19,526 bases of DNA from an uncultured Actinomyces sp. (lineage in GTDB: Bacteria; Actinomycetota; Actinomycetes; Actinomycetales; Actinomycetaceae): assembly GCA_938030835.1 (NCBI GenBank), contig CALHID010000117.1, forward strand, positions 1 to 19,526, read 5' to 3'. Shown here in pieces: positions 1 to 8,403 of the stretch. The notes beneath the pieces were generated by a model that searched no databases, was not told the DNA's origin, and was given only the letters and a program-made list of their open reading frames with translations. The first letter of the stretch is position 1. Every line of letters begins with the position of its first letter. Made by a program: the position numbers and the translations under genes.

Positions 1-323
1 TGGATGAGGCTCAGAATACGACGCTTGCACAGATGAAGATGTTCCTGACCCGTCTGGGCTTCAACTCAAAGGTTGTTGTTACCGGTGATGCTTCCCAGAT
101 TGACCTAGCGGGGGAGCGCTCCAGCGGCCTCTTGGTCATTGAAGATATTCTCACTGGCATCGATGACATAGAATTTTGTCATCTGACAAGCGCCGATGTT
201 GTGCGTCATCGCCTTGTCGGCCAGATTATTGACGCATACGAACGTTGGGACGAATCCATGGCCAGCCTTAAAGCACGCCGTGACCGTTCCCTGCACACCC
301 GTACCCGACACAATGGACGCTGA
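1..323 (+). CDS. phoH: PhoH-family ATPase, C-terminal part (partial, 5' end outside window)
   Basis: The window opens inside this gene; the first complete codon is at position 3 and the TGA stop is at 321-323, leaving 106 residues. The visible part starts with DEAQNTT, the Walker B/acidic motif of PhoH-like P-loop ATPases, followed by QMKMFLTRLG and VVVTGDASQIDL, both hallmark PhoH segments with the TGD and Q residues typical of the nucleotide-binding core. PhoH proteins are cytoplasmic ATPases, linked in several bacteria to RNA metabolism and phosphate stress; the exact substrate is not settled. The neighbour ybeY begins three bases after the stop, the usual phoH-ybeY arrangement, which supports a joint role in RNA handling. 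The Walker A motif is outside the window. Confidence 0.95.
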   Translation, partial: DEAQNTTLAQMKMFLTRLGFNSKVVVTGDASQIDLAGERSSGLLVIEDILTGIDDIEFCHLTSADVVRHRLVGQIIDAYERWDESMASLKARRDRSLHTRTRHNGR

Positions 324-326
324 GTC

Positions 327-776
327 ATGACTGAAGTTCTTAACGAAACCGACTACCAGATCGACTGCGAAGAGTTCGTGCGCTTGGCCGACTTTGTGCT
401 CAGCGCCATGCACGTCTCCACAGAGGTCGAACTCAACATCATTTTCATCGACCCTGAACCCATGGAAGAACTCCATGTCCGCTGGCTGGATCTGGAAGGT
501 CCGACCGATGTCATGAGCTTCCCCATGGACGAGCTCCGTCCTGGCACTGCGGATCATCCGACGGAATCGGGAACCCTGGGCGATATTTGCATCTGTCCGC
601 AGGTTGCAGAGCAGCAGGCTCGCCAGGCCGGACATTCCTCGGTTGAAGAGATGCTCTTCTTGGCAACCCACGGCATGCTTCACCTTCTGGGCTATGACCA
701 CGCAGAACCCGAAGAAAAAGAAGAGATGTTCACCCTGCAACGCCAGCTCCTCTTGAGCTTCCTCGCACAGCGATGA
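327..776 (+). CDS. ybeY: Endoribonuclease YbeY (rRNA maturation factor)
   Basis: This 149-residue protein is full length for YbeY. The zinc-binding signature HGMLHLLGYDH lies at residues 115-125, giving the three histidines H115, H119 and H125, and the conserved block VRWLDLEGPTDVMSFP is at 51-66, with the family arginine at R52. YbeY is a cytoplasmic single-strand endoribonuclease needed for 16S rRNA 3'-end maturation and ribosome quality control. The gene starts three bases after phoH and its TGA overlaps the ATG of the next gene (ATGA at 773-776), so translation is probably coupled. No strong Shine-Dalgarno sequence precedes the ATG, which fits coupling to phoH. The position upstream of era, another 30S-assembly factor, suits the function. 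Confidence 0.96.
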   Translation: MTEVLNETDYQIDCEEFVRLADFVLSAMHVSTEVELNIIFIDPEPMEELHVRWLDLEGPTDVMSFPMDELRPGTADHPTESGTLGDICICPQVAEQQARQAGHSSVEEMLFLATHGMLHLLGYDHAEPEEKEEMFTLQRQLLLSFLAQR

Positions 777-2083
777 TCGAAGCTGCTATCCCCGTCGCGG
801 GGATGAGTATCCTTGCCACAATTGCTCTTCTGAGCGCAATGGTTTTTGCGGCAAGTGAGTTTTCGATCGCTAAGCTCACCCACGCTGCGGTTGAAGACCT
901 GATCGAGGATGAAAAGAAGAACGCCCGAGCCCTGTTCAAGCTGGTTGATCAGCGTCGCTTAGTTATTTTTGTCCTTCGAGGCGTCCGCACCTTCCTGCAG
1001 GTTGTCTTTGCCGTTTCAATGGCGACCATTGCTCTGCATTTTTCACACTACTGGTGGCTGGGCGGGCTGGTCGCAATCGTCGTTGTGACCATTGCGCAAT
1101 TCTTTGCCAACAGCATCATTGCCACGCGCTCGGCACAGCGCAATCCCACAGGTATCGCGCTCTTTTTTGCACCTCTGATGAGGCGTCTGGTAGCGATTGC
1201 ACATTTCTTTTCGCCTGCCGCCCAGAAGGTCAAAGCCTATCTTCCACAGTCTGAGCGAACCGAAGCTGAGATGCGTGCGGATATGGCAGATGAACTGCGT
1301 GAAATGGTTGACCGCGTTGGCGAAACCGAAGGCCTCGAAGAAGAAGACCGAGAGATGCTCCGCTCGGTTTTCGAATTGGGACACACACTGGTTCGTGAGG
1401 TGATGGTCCCGCGTACCGAAATGCTGACGATCGCATTCGATGTTCCGGCTCGGAAGGCATTACGCCTCTTTGTGCGTTCGGGTTTCTCGCGTCTGCCTGT
1501 TATCGGAGAAGACACCGACGACGTCCGCGGGATCCTGTTCTTTAAGGATGTCGTTCAGCGCCTTGAAAACCACGACGGAGGACATGAACTTCGCGCCGAT
1601 CAGATGATGCGTCCCGCCGAGTTCACCATCGAAATGAAGCCGGTCGATGACCTGCTGCGTCAGATGCAATCCGAACACTTCCACCTGGCGATGGTCGTCG
1701 ATGAATATGGCGGGATCTCGGGCCTCGTTACCCTCGAAGACATCATCGAAGAAGTTGTCGGTGAACTTACCGACGAACATGATCGCAACACCATCGAGCC
1801 CGAAGAAATCTCCCCGGGCGTCTGGCGCGTTCCTTCCCGTTTCTCCATCAGCGAGCTCGGAGAGCTGTGGGGATTGGAACTCGAAGACGAAGACGTCGAT
1901 TCCGTTGGCGGCTTGCTGGCCAAAGCGATTGGTCGCGTCCCGCTTCCGGGGGCAACAGGCGATATGCTCGGTGTACACATGGTTGCCGAAGAAGCCCGAG
2001 GCCGCCGTCGCCAAGTCGGTACGATTGTCTGTTCCTATGTCCCCGAATCCCCGTCCGAAGACTCTGAAGACCAGCAGGAGTGA
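773..2083 (+). CDS. CNNM/CorC (HlyC) family membrane protein with CBS domains
   Basis: This is a 436-residue hemolysin C/CorC-type protein. Hydrophobic segments near residues 10-28, 63-90, 94-116 and 127-147 form the N-terminal CNNM (DUF21) membrane domain. A cytoplasmic CBS pair follows from about residue 205, with the marker MVPRT at 211-215 and the second-CBS signature VVDEYGG at 308-314 followed by LEDIIEEVVGE at 321-331. The C-terminal CorC_HlyC domain spans about 345-422, and an acidic tail closes the protein. Members are implicated in magnesium or cobalt efflux; the old hemolysin name rests on little. The ATG overlaps the ybeY stop by four bases and the stop touches the era ribosome-binding region, so it sits inside the phoH-era operon. 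The transported ion cannot be told from sequence. Confidence 0.92.
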   Translation: MIEAAIPVAGMSILATIALLSAMVFAASEFSIAKLTHAAVEDLIEDEKKNARALFKLVDQRRLVIFVLRGVRTFLQVVFAVSMATIALHFSHYWWLGGLVAIVVVTIAQFFANSIIATRSAQRNPTGIALFFAPLMRRLVAIAHFFSPAAQKVKAYLPQSERTEAEMRADMADELREMVDRVGETEGLEEEDREMLRSVFELGHTLVREVMVPRTEMLTIAFDVPARKALRLFVRSGFSRLPVIGEDTDDVRGILFFKDVVQRLENHDGGHELRADQMMRPAEFTIEMKPVDDLLRQMQSEHFHLAMVVDEYGGISGLVTLEDIIEEVVGELTDEHDRNTIEPEEISPGVWRVPSRFSISELGELWGLELEDEDVDSVGGLLAKAIGRVPLPGATGDMLGVHMVAEEARGRRRQVGTIVCSYVPESPSEDSEDQQE

Positions 2084-2088
2084 GAAAG

Positions 2089-3225
2089 ATGCATTTCCCC
2101 AGCGATGATGAATTGATGGCCGGTCCGAACGCCTTTGAAGGTGTGGATCTCGATGCTCTTGATCTTCCCGATGAGGACTCGCAGGATGATGAAGACGTCG
2201 ATGCTGAGCTTGACGAGGCCGACGATGAGCGCGCCCACGACGTTGAGGATTCCGTCCAATCCTTGCGTCAACTCCGTGCAGAAACAAATGCGGGTGCAGA
2301 TATCATCGTTCCCGACTTCCCAGAGGACTTTCGCGCGGGCTTCATCTCCATTGTTGGCCGCCCCAATGTCGGAAAGTCGACGCTGACCAACGCTCTTGTC
2401 GGCCACAAGGTCGCCATCACCTCGGGTCGCCCCGAAACGACACGCCACAATATCCGCGGGATCGTCCACGGCGAAAACTACCAGCTGGTGTTGGTCGATA
2501 CGCCCGGATACCACCGTCCGCGCACTCTGCTGGGTAAGCGTCTCAATGACATGGTTCGCGAGGCCTTGGCCGAAGTTGATTGCGTCGTCTTCTGTATGCC
2601 CGCGGATCAGCGCATCGGGCCGGGAGATCAGTTCATTGCTCGAGAGCTGCGTTCTGTCCGACGCCCCGTGATTGCGGTTGCGACGAAGTGCGATAGCGTG
2701 CCGCGCGAACGCGTGCTTGAACACCTTCTGGCTATTGAAAAGCTGGGGGAGTGGAGCGCGATTGTTCCGGTTTCGTCCTTCAAGCACGAAGGCATTGATC
2801 GTCTGCGTGAAGTTTTGGCGGAAAAGGTTCCGCTCTCACCGCCCCTGTACCCGCAGAATGACATCTCCGATGAGTCGCGCGAAACGATGATCGCGGAATT
2901 TATTCGCGAGGCCGCGCTCGAAGGGGTTCGCGATGAGCTTCCGCACTCGCTTGCGGTGAAGGTCGAAGAGATTATTGAACGCCCCAAGCGTGAGGGCGAT
3001 GATCGTCCGCCTCTGCTGAATATCCACGTCAATGTCTATGTTGAACGCGATTCCCAAAAGGCCATCATTATTGGCAAGAAAGGTTCGCGTTTGAAGGAGA
3101 TCGGAACCCGGGCCCGAGCGCATATCGAAGAATATTTGGGACGTCGCGTGTACCTCGATCTGCATGTGCGTACCGCTAAGGATTGGCAGTCAGACCCGAA
3201 GATGCTTCAGCGTTTGGGCTTCTGA
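2089..3225 (+). CDS. era: GTPase Era with acidic N-terminal extension
   Basis: Era binds the 3' end of 16S rRNA through its KH domain and couples GTP hydrolysis to 30S assembly. I chose the ATG at 2089 because AGGAG (2075-2079) lies nine bases upstream; an in-frame GTG at 2080 abuts that motif. The product is 378 residues, longer than the usual ~300, because about 80 residues precede the G domain; residues 20-55 are very rich in Asp/Glu. G-domain motifs from this start: G1 GRPNVGKS at 90-97, G2 Thr in RPETTRH near 118, G3 DTPG at 137-140, G4 TKCD at 199-202 (Thr replaces the usual Asn), G5 SSF at 229-231. The KH domain includes IIIGKKGSRLKEIG at about 326-339. It is the last gene of the operon. 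Confidence 0.96.
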   Translation: MHFPSDDELMAGPNAFEGVDLDALDLPDEDSQDDEDVDAELDEADDERAHDVEDSVQSLRQLRAETNAGADIIVPDFPEDFRAGFISIVGRPNVGKSTLTNALVGHKVAITSGRPETTRHNIRGIVHGENYQLVLVDTPGYHRPRTLLGKRLNDMVREALAEVDCVVFCMPADQRIGPGDQFIARELRSVRRPVIAVATKCDSVPRERVLEHLLAIEKLGEWSAIVPVSSFKHEGIDRLREVLAEKVPLSPPLYPQNDISDESRETMIAEFIREAALEGVRDELPHSLAVKVEEIIERPKREGDDRPPLLNIHVNVYVERDSQKAIIIGKKGSRLKEIGTRARAHIEEYLGRRVYLDLHVRTAKDWQSDPKMLQRLGF

Positions 3226-3252
3226 TACCTGAACGTGGGGGATGCAACAAAA

Positions 3253-3270
3253 GGATCCTGACCAGGGTCC
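3253..3270 (+). terminator. Short hairpin after era (weak terminator candidate)
   Basis: A 7-bp stem, GGATCCT/AGGGTCC with one G-T pair and a four-base loop, lies 28 bases after the era stop. No T-tract follows, so it would be at best a weak or factor-assisted terminator. It sits in the 81-base gap before the exporter gene. Confidence 0.3.
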
Positions 3271-3306
3271 CGAGCTTTAGCGTCTTCTTCGTGGCATGCT
3301 TATCCC

Positions 3307-4677
3307 GTGAGCGAAAATCCCCAGAACCCTAACGCCTCAGTGCCTTTACCGTTTGGCCAGGACGACGCATCACTGACTGTGCACCGCATGGCTGCACATG
3401 ATCGTCTGGCCCATCAATCCCGAGTCGTCTTGCGCCTTGGCCAGATGCTTCTTTCTGCCGGCGCGGGCTCGTACCGCGTGAAGGCCTCGATGCGGACCTG
3501 TGCCGAGGCCGTTGGCATTGAGAAGCACCATGCTCAGGTGACCTTTACCGAGATCGTTGCGACAGCTTATGCGAATGGTACTTTCCGCACCGAGCTTGCT
3601 GAGCAGCGTCTTCTGGGAGTCAATGCGGACAAGATTGACCGCATTACAAACTACTTGGCATCAATTGAAGGCAAGCAGGTGCTTGTTGAGGATGTCGATA
3701 AGGCTCTTGACCGGATCGAACGCGTAAAGCCGCTGTATGGCTGGCTAGCGAATGCGCTTGCTTCTGGTTTAGCCTGTGCGGCCTTCTCCTTCCTCAACGC
3801 CGGGGGATGGGTTGAGTGCTCTGTCGTGGCAATTGCAGCCTTCTTCGGGCAGTTCCTCCGTCGCCAGATGCTCAAGCGACACATGAACCACTTTGGTGTG
3901 TGGATGCTTTGTGGTGCAGTTGCTTCTGCTGTCTACATTCTGTGCGTCTATCTGGCTCAGAAATACCTAGGCGTTGAACCCACGCACCAAGCAGGCTTCA
4001 TCTCCGCATTGCTCTTCTTGGTTCCTGGCTTCCCATTGGTTACAGGAATTATTGACCTGGTCCGTCACGACTTTGCGGGTGGTATTCAGCGAATCGTGTA
4101 TGTTGCAATGCTCGTGGTCTCTGCGGGCGTTGCAGTATGGACCATCTCGGAGGTCTTCAATTGGTCGGTCACTCCGAAATACATCGTTGAGCTCCCGCCA
4201 ATCATTCACTTCACGCTGCGCTTCTTTACCAGCTTCGTTGCGGCCTATGGCTTCGCGATGCTCTTTAATTCTCCGCCTAAGGTATGTACGGCTGCGGCTC
4301 TTATCGGTGCGGTTATTAACACCGGTCGTATCTTCCTTGCGGTTGTCGTGGGGGTTCCGGTCCCCGCGGCAGTTGGGCTTGCAGCGCTAGCGGCGGGTCT
4401 TCTTGCGGCAGCAGTTGCAAATCGCACGCGCTTCTCGCGTGTGACACTTTCCGTTCCCGCGGTGGTCATTATGATCCCGGGTGTGCCCCTGTACCGTTCG
4501 CTCACCTACTTGAACAATGGGCAGACCATGGACGCATTGGCACAGCTCTTTACGGTCCTCTTCACGATTGTTGCGATTGGTATTGGCCTGGCGATTTCGC
4601 GAATGCTTACCGACCGCGCGTGGCTCATGGAGAAACCGGTGAGTGTCCCCAAGCTCGAGGAATACGACGTCGAGTAA
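3307..4677 (+). CDS. ThrE-like threonine/serine exporter family membrane protein
   Basis: This 456-residue protein has the two-part layout of the ThrE family. The first part contains GAGSYRVKASMRTCAEAVGI at about 52-71 and FTEIVATAYANGTFRTE at about 80-96, conserved in the N-terminal ThrE domain. About ten hydrophobic segments follow between residues 148 and 432. LVPGFPLVTGIIDL (238-251) and IMIPGVPLYRS (388-398) are paired proline-rich motifs of the two membrane halves. Corynebacterium ThrE exports L-threonine and L-serine; substrate here is inferred from the family. The start is GTG at 3307 with no Shine-Dalgarno; the nearest -10-like hexamer, CATGCT at 3295-3300, is weak. It lies alone between era and leuA with 80-base gaps on both sides, so it probably has its own promoter. 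Confidence 0.88.
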   Translation: MSENPQNPNASVPLPFGQDDASLTVHRMAAHDRLAHQSRVVLRLGQMLLSAGAGSYRVKASMRTCAEAVGIEKHHAQVTFTEIVATAYANGTFRTELAEQRLLGVNADKIDRITNYLASIEGKQVLVEDVDKALDRIERVKPLYGWLANALASGLACAAFSFLNAGGWVECSVVAIAAFFGQFLRRQMLKRHMNHFGVWMLCGAVASAVYILCVYLAQKYLGVEPTHQAGFISALLFLVPGFPLVTGIIDLVRHDFAGGIQRIVYVAMLVVSAGVAVWTISEVFNWSVTPKYIVELPPIIHFTLRFFTSFVAAYGFAMLFNSPPKVCTAAALIGAVINTGRIFLAVVVGVPVPAAVGLAALAAGLLAAAVANRTRFSRVTLSVPAVVIMIPGVPLYRSLTYLNNGQTMDALAQLFTVLFTIVAIGIGLAISRMLTDRAWLMEKPVSVPKLEEYDVE

Positions 4678-4721
4678 GAGCTGGTAGGCCAAGTAAACAC
4701 TGTCCACCATGTGCACTCAAA

Positions 4722-4756
4722 GTGCCAGTATCAGCGGGTCTTCATAGACTGAAGGT
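4722..4756 (+). promoter_or_regulatory. Predicted leaderless promoter of leuA
   Basis: A -35-like GTGCCA at 4722-4727 is followed after 17 bases by a -10 box TAGACT at 4745-4750 (TANNNT pattern). Six bases later comes the GTG at 4757, so transcription would begin at or next to the start codon. There is no usable Shine-Dalgarno at that GTG: GAAGG ends one base before it. This is the pattern of leaderless actinobacterial mRNAs. Confidence 0.5.
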
Positions 4757-6517
4757 GTGAAGACTACATCGAATGTTCCTCGTCCTGCAGGTTCTGGAAT
4801 GCCCACGGTCAAGTACCGAGCATTCCTCGACACGAACCCTGTTGACCTTCCTGACCGACAGTGGCCTTCGAAGCGCATTACCCACGCGCCTCGGTGGATG
4901 TCAACGGATCTACGCGATGGAAACCAAGCTCTGATCGAGCCCATGGATCCGGCGCGTAAGCGCAAGATGTTTGATCTTCTTGTTCGCATGGGATACAAGG
5001 AAATCGAAATTGGATTCCCCTCGGCTTCACAGACTGATTTCGATTTTGTTCGTTCTCTGTTGGAAGACGACGCCCTTCCCGAGGATGTCACCATTTCGGT
5101 GCTGACGCAGTCGCGCCCCGAGCTTATTGAGCGTACCGTCGAATCGCTGATTGGCTTCCCCCGGGCGACCGTGCACTTGTACAACGCAACCGCTCCGGTT
5201 TTTCGTGAGGTTGTCTTCCACGCAGACCGCGAGCAGACCATTGAGCTCGCCCGCTTCGGTACGCGTGAAGTCATTGCACAGGCCGAACGCCAACTGGGCG
5301 ATGAGACGATCTTCGGTTTTGAGTACTCTCCTGAGATCTTCATCGACACCGAGCGCGATTTCGCACTGGAAGTGTGCGAAGCCGTTATGGACATCTGGCA
5401 GCCACAAGAAGGCCGCGAGATCATCCTCAACCTGCCTTCGACCGTTGAACGCGCGACCCCCAATGTCTTCGCCGACCAGATCGAGTACATGTCGCGTAAC
5501 CTTTCCCGACGCGAGCACATTGCGCTGTCTGTTCACCCGCACAATGATCGTGGAACCGGTGTCGCCAGTGCTGAACTTGCACTCCTCGCCGGCGCAGACC
5601 GCATCGAAGGCTGCCTCCTGGGACAAGGCGAACGTACCGGTAACGTTGACCTGCTGACCTTGGGCCTGAATCTTTTCAGCCAGGGAATTGATCCGGGCAT
5701 CGACTTCTCGGACGTCGACGAGATCCGCCGCACCGTGGAGCACTGCACCCAGATGGAGGCTTCGCCGAGATCTCCCTACGTCGGAGATTTGGTGTACACC
5801 AGCTTCTCGGGCTCTCACCAAGACGCCATCAAGAAGGGTTTTGCCGCCCGTAAGACGAAGGTGGACGCCGCAGGGGGCGATGAGAACGCAGTGGTTTGGG
5901 AGCTTCCCTACCTGCCCATCGATCCTCACGATGTCGGTCGCTCCTACGAGGCCGTTGTGCGCGTGAATTCCCAGTCCGGTAAGGGCGGGGTTGCCTACCT
6001 CATGTCGCGGGCACACAACCTGGAGCTGCCTCGCCGCCTGCAGGTGGAGTTCTCGCGAATTGTCCAGCGCCACACCGACACCTACGGCGGAGAGATCAAC
6101 GCCGATACACTGTGGAAGATCTTTGCAGACGAGTATCTGCCGACAAGTGCGGCTCCTGGTCTTCAGTCGTGGGGTCGCTTCGAATTGCGTAAGTCCCAGG
6201 TGGGAACAGTTGACGACGAGCATGTTGAATTGCACGCAGAGCTCACGGACAACGGTGCGCTCACGGCAATCGACGCAAACGGAACCGGCCCGATTGACGC
6301 TTTCGTCTCAGCACTGCATCAATTCGATTTGGACGTGCGCGTCTTGGACTACTCCGAGCACGCAATGAGCCAGGGACGAGATGCGAAGGCCGCGTCATAC
6401 GTCGAAGCAGCTGTTGATGGAAAGATCGTCTGGGGCGTTGGAATCGACTCTTCGATTACCCGCGCATCGTACAAAGCTGTGATCTCAGCAGTGAACCGTG
6501 CACTTCGAGATCAGTAG
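4757..6517 (+). CDS. leuA: 2-isopropylmalate synthase
   Basis: LeuA condenses acetyl-CoA with 2-oxoisovalerate to 2-isopropylmalate, the first committed step of leucine synthesis, in the cytoplasm. The 586-residue product has the full actinobacterial length. The catalytic TIM barrel shows DLRDGNQ at 51-57 (metal-binding Asp) and LSVHPHNDRGTGVA at 257-270 with the metal-binding H-x-H. GQGERTGNVDL at 289-299 completes the family signature. The C-terminal third, from about residue 470, is the LeuA allosteric domain that binds leucine, with TAIDANGTGPIDAFVSAL at 503-520. The GTG start at 4757 is favoured by a -10 box six bases upstream; an internal ATG at 4799 is the alternative. The gene stands alone and ends at a strong hairpin terminator. 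Confidence 0.97.
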   Translation: MKTTSNVPRPAGSGMPTVKYRAFLDTNPVDLPDRQWPSKRITHAPRWMSTDLRDGNQALIEPMDPARKRKMFDLLVRMGYKEIEIGFPSASQTDFDFVRSLLEDDALPEDVTISVLTQSRPELIERTVESLIGFPRATVHLYNATAPVFREVVFHADREQTIELARFGTREVIAQAERQLGDETIFGFEYSPEIFIDTERDFALEVCEAVMDIWQPQEGREIILNLPSTVERATPNVFADQIEYMSRNLSRREHIALSVHPHNDRGTGVASAELALLAGADRIEGCLLGQGERTGNVDLLTLGLNLFSQGIDPGIDFSDVDEIRRTVEHCTQMEASPRSPYVGDLVYTSFSGSHQDAIKKGFAARKTKVDAAGGDENAVVWELPYLPIDPHDVGRSYEAVVRVNSQSGKGGVAYLMSRAHNLELPRRLQVEFSRIVQRHTDTYGGEINADTLWKIFADEYLPTSAAPGLQSWGRFELRKSQVGTVDDEHVELHAELTDNGALTAIDANGTGPIDAFVSALHQFDLDVRVLDYSEHAMSQGRDAKAASYVEAAVDGKIVWGVGIDSSITRASYKAVISAVNRALRDQ

Positions 6518-6572
6518 GTAGGTTTTCAGAACCAACGCGCACGCGGCGGTGAGTGAGTAACCGCCCAGCGCT

Positions 6573-6611
6573 AGGTGAGGGGGCATCGCTTAGATGCCCC
6601 CTCACCTGTTT
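6573..6611 (+). terminator. Rho-independent terminator of leuA
   Basis: A perfect 15-bp stem (6573-6587 with 6593-6607) with a five-base loop is followed by GTTTT. It lies 55 bases after the leuA stop. The opposite strand lacks a T-run after the stem, so it mainly serves leuA, though the strong stem may also limit transcription coming from the convergent peroxidase gene. Confidence 0.88.
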
Positions 6612-6654
6612 TCCCCTCGCCAACGCAGGGGGGAAAGAAGTCGTACGCGGAAGC

Positions 6655-7623
6655 TTAATCGGCCTCGTTCGAGGGGAAATCGCCACCGGCAATCTCATCA
6701 AGAAGCTCAAGGGAAGGAATGAAGAACACCTGACCGAAGAGCACATGCGAGAAGGTCAGTAGGTAGTCTTTCTTCGCGACCATATTCGTGATCATGCCCT
6801 TGGTGACGCTCCAACGAGCAGAGTAGCCGATGAAGTAGGTACCGGTGACACCTGCGGCGGGGTCAGAGAAGGGCACGTTCATACGAACGATCTTGTTTTC
6901 TTCACCGTCAACGATGAACTTTGAGGAAACATTGTGCGCGTTTGCTGCCTTCGCGTCGTCATCAAGCTCAAGGTCGGTGAACTTCTCGCGCCCGACCGCA
7001 CGCTCCTGCTCAGCGGTACCCAGCGAACGCCACGCGTCCATGTCGTGAATCCACTTTTGTGCAAAGGCGTATGAACCTCCAGTGAATTGGGGGTCCTCGT
7101 TGCCAATCTCTGCCCAGAAGGGGGCATCGGCGTTTGTTGGATTTTCAGTGCCGTCAATGAAACCGATGATTGCTCGGCCTTCGAGGTAGCGGAAGCCGTG
7201 AGTCTCATCAACGACCGTTGCGAAGTCCTTGAAAGACAAGCGGTACTGCTCGGCTACTTCGTAGACCACGGCCTCGCGCTGTGCGCGAATGTGAAGGAAG
7301 AGGTCAGCATCTTCGCCGATGCCTTCGGGCATGGCAATGGAAGGATTGTCCTCATTGGTCAGTCCCGTGAATTCCTCAAGTTCCTTCGGCCGGGGTGCAA
7401 GCGGGAAGAGGTAGTCCCAGCCCTTGCGGCTTACTCCCAGTGCAACGCGCAGATCATCATTTTGGGCCCGGATATTCATCGAACGGTTGATCGCCTGACT
7501 ACGGTCAGCGAAGTCGCGGAAGGCCTCCAGTTCTGCGGCCTGATCCTTGCGATTGAACCGCAGGTAAACGAAAAGGACGCACTCGCCGGCATCTTTGTAC
7601 ACGTCTTGGGGATGAGTTGACAT
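6655..7623 (-). CDS. Dye-decolorizing (Dyp-type) heme peroxidase
   Basis: Dyp peroxidases use heme and hydrogen peroxide to oxidise a wide range of substrates; some also process heme. The 322-residue product carries the hallmark GFIDGTENP at 154-162 with distal Asp157. The likely proximal heme ligand is His230 in AHNVSS, and Arg247 in VRMNVPFS is the probable distal arginine. No signal peptide is visible, so it should be cytoplasmic, like YfeX-type enzymes. I saw no encapsulin-targeting tail. The ATG at 7623 is chosen because GGAGG lies five bases upstream; an in-frame GTG at 7635 lies upstream of that GGAGG and lacks its own. The gene lies downstream of tetR on the same strand with a 90-base gap, so the regulator may also control it. 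Confidence 0.92.
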   Translation of the reverse strand: MSTHPQDVYKDAGECVLFVYLRFNRKDQAAELEAFRDFADRSQAINRSMNIRAQNDDLRVALGVSRKGWDYLFPLAPRPKELEEFTGLTNEDNPSIAMPEGIGEDADLFLHIRAQREAVVYEVAEQYRLSFKDFATVVDETHGFRYLEGRAIIGFIDGTENPTNADAPFWAEIGNEDPQFTGGSYAFAQKWIHDMDAWRSLGTAEQERAVGREKFTDLELDDDAKAANAHNVSSKFIVDGEENKIVRMNVPFSDPAAGVTGTYFIGYSARWSVTKGMITNMVAKKDYLLTFSHVLFGQVFFIPSLELLDEIAGGDFPSNEAD

Positions 7624-7696
7624 GATGGCCTCCACTTCAAGTTTTTCATTCGTCTTCGATGATAGGCCGCTTGATGTATCGAGGCTGGGCGGACGC

Positions 7697-7712
7697 GGGG
7701 GGGGGAAAAAAA
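7697..7712. repeat. G9-A7 homopolymer tract
   Basis: Nine G residues (7697-7705) run directly into seven A residues (7706-7712). The tract begins one base beyond the tetR stop codon and about 74 bases upstream of the peroxidase ATG. Such tracts are prone to slipped-strand length change. It does not look like a terminator because no stem precedes it on either strand. Confidence 0.85.
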
Positions 7713-7713
7713 G

Positions 7714-8343
7714 TCAGCGTAGCGGTGGGGGAGGAGTGGTGGAATAACGTTTCAAGGCGGCAAGAACGCTTCCGCGCATGATGACTTCGATGTTCTCCAC
7801 CAGGATGTATGGATCAGCGCGCATATCTTGGTTCAGCCAATGCAAGACATGTGCGACGACACTCAATGTGAAGTGGTCGATGATGAAATCACGGTATTGG
7901 GCGGAAAGAGGCGAAAAAACTGGAGCCACGGCGGCGCTATCGGTGTCCTGCTGAGGTGTTTGCCCCTCGAGCTCAGTGATAATCGCGGCCATCATTTCGC
8001 GGAACGCCTGGTAAAAAAATTCTTCCACTTCTTTACGGCTGAGCGAGGAGACGACCGCGTAGGTCTGTTCATGGTGCTGGCGCATATAGACCAAGAGATC
8101 GCACAAACCATCCGACCATTCCTGGTAGCTTGCATGAGCCATGATGTGCGCGACGATCTCTCGTTCGAAAACCCACGTTCCCAAGGACATGACATCGGGG
8201 AAGTGATAGTAAAAGGCCTGCCTGGTGACACCGGCTCGTTCGGTAAGGCGACGGACCGTAACCTTGGTAATCGGTGTTGAACGCAATTCGTCTTTGAGGG
8301 CAGCACCGAGCTTCTCACGGGTGTTTTCTGCGCTGGTAGACAT
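7714..8343 (-). CDS. TetR-family transcriptional regulator (DhaS-like)
   Basis: This is a 209-residue DNA-binding regulator. The N-terminal helix-turn-helix spans about residues 27-50 and includes TVRRLTERAGVTRQAFYYHF, a typical TetR recognition region with RQAFYYHF. The rest, with WVFEREI and aromatic-rich helices, resembles the C-terminal domain of the DhaS-like TetR subgroup, a judgement from general look only. The C-terminus ends in a proline run, TTPPPPLR. I use the ATG at 8343, preceded by AAGGA at 8352-8348; an upstream in-frame ATG at 8397 would add 18 residues and is less likely. It is divergent from a membrane-protein gene, with an operator-like inverted repeat between them, so it probably represses both itself and that gene. 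The inducing ligand is unknown. Confidence 0.88.
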   Translation of the reverse strand: MSTSAENTREKLGAALKDELRSTPITKVTVRRLTERAGVTRQAFYYHFPDVMSLGTWVFEREIVAHIMAHASYQEWSDGLCDLLVYMRQHHEQTYAVVSSLSRKEVEEFFYQAFREMMAAIITELEGQTPQQDTDSAAVAPVFSPLSAQYRDFIIDHFTLSVVAHVLHWLNQDMRADPYILVENIEVIMRGSVLAALKRYSTTPPPPLR

Positions 8344-8403
8344 GATTTCCTTGATGACATTGATTGCGTTGAGGAGTGCGAGAGCATCACACTCCATTGA
8401 GTA

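Noticed and set aside
1460..2287. 275-codon open frame on the - strand
   Set aside because: It is antisense to the CBS/CorC domains and the era start, with low-complexity Arg/His-rich translation typical of a shadow frame.
5027..6235. 402-codon open frame on the - strand
   Set aside because: It is fully antisense to leuA, whose motifs are intact, and has no recognisable family features or ribosome site; it reflects codon bias of the real gene.
7697..7712. Homopolymer tract as tetR terminator
   Set aside because: On the - strand it reads T7-C9 after the stop, but no stem precedes it.
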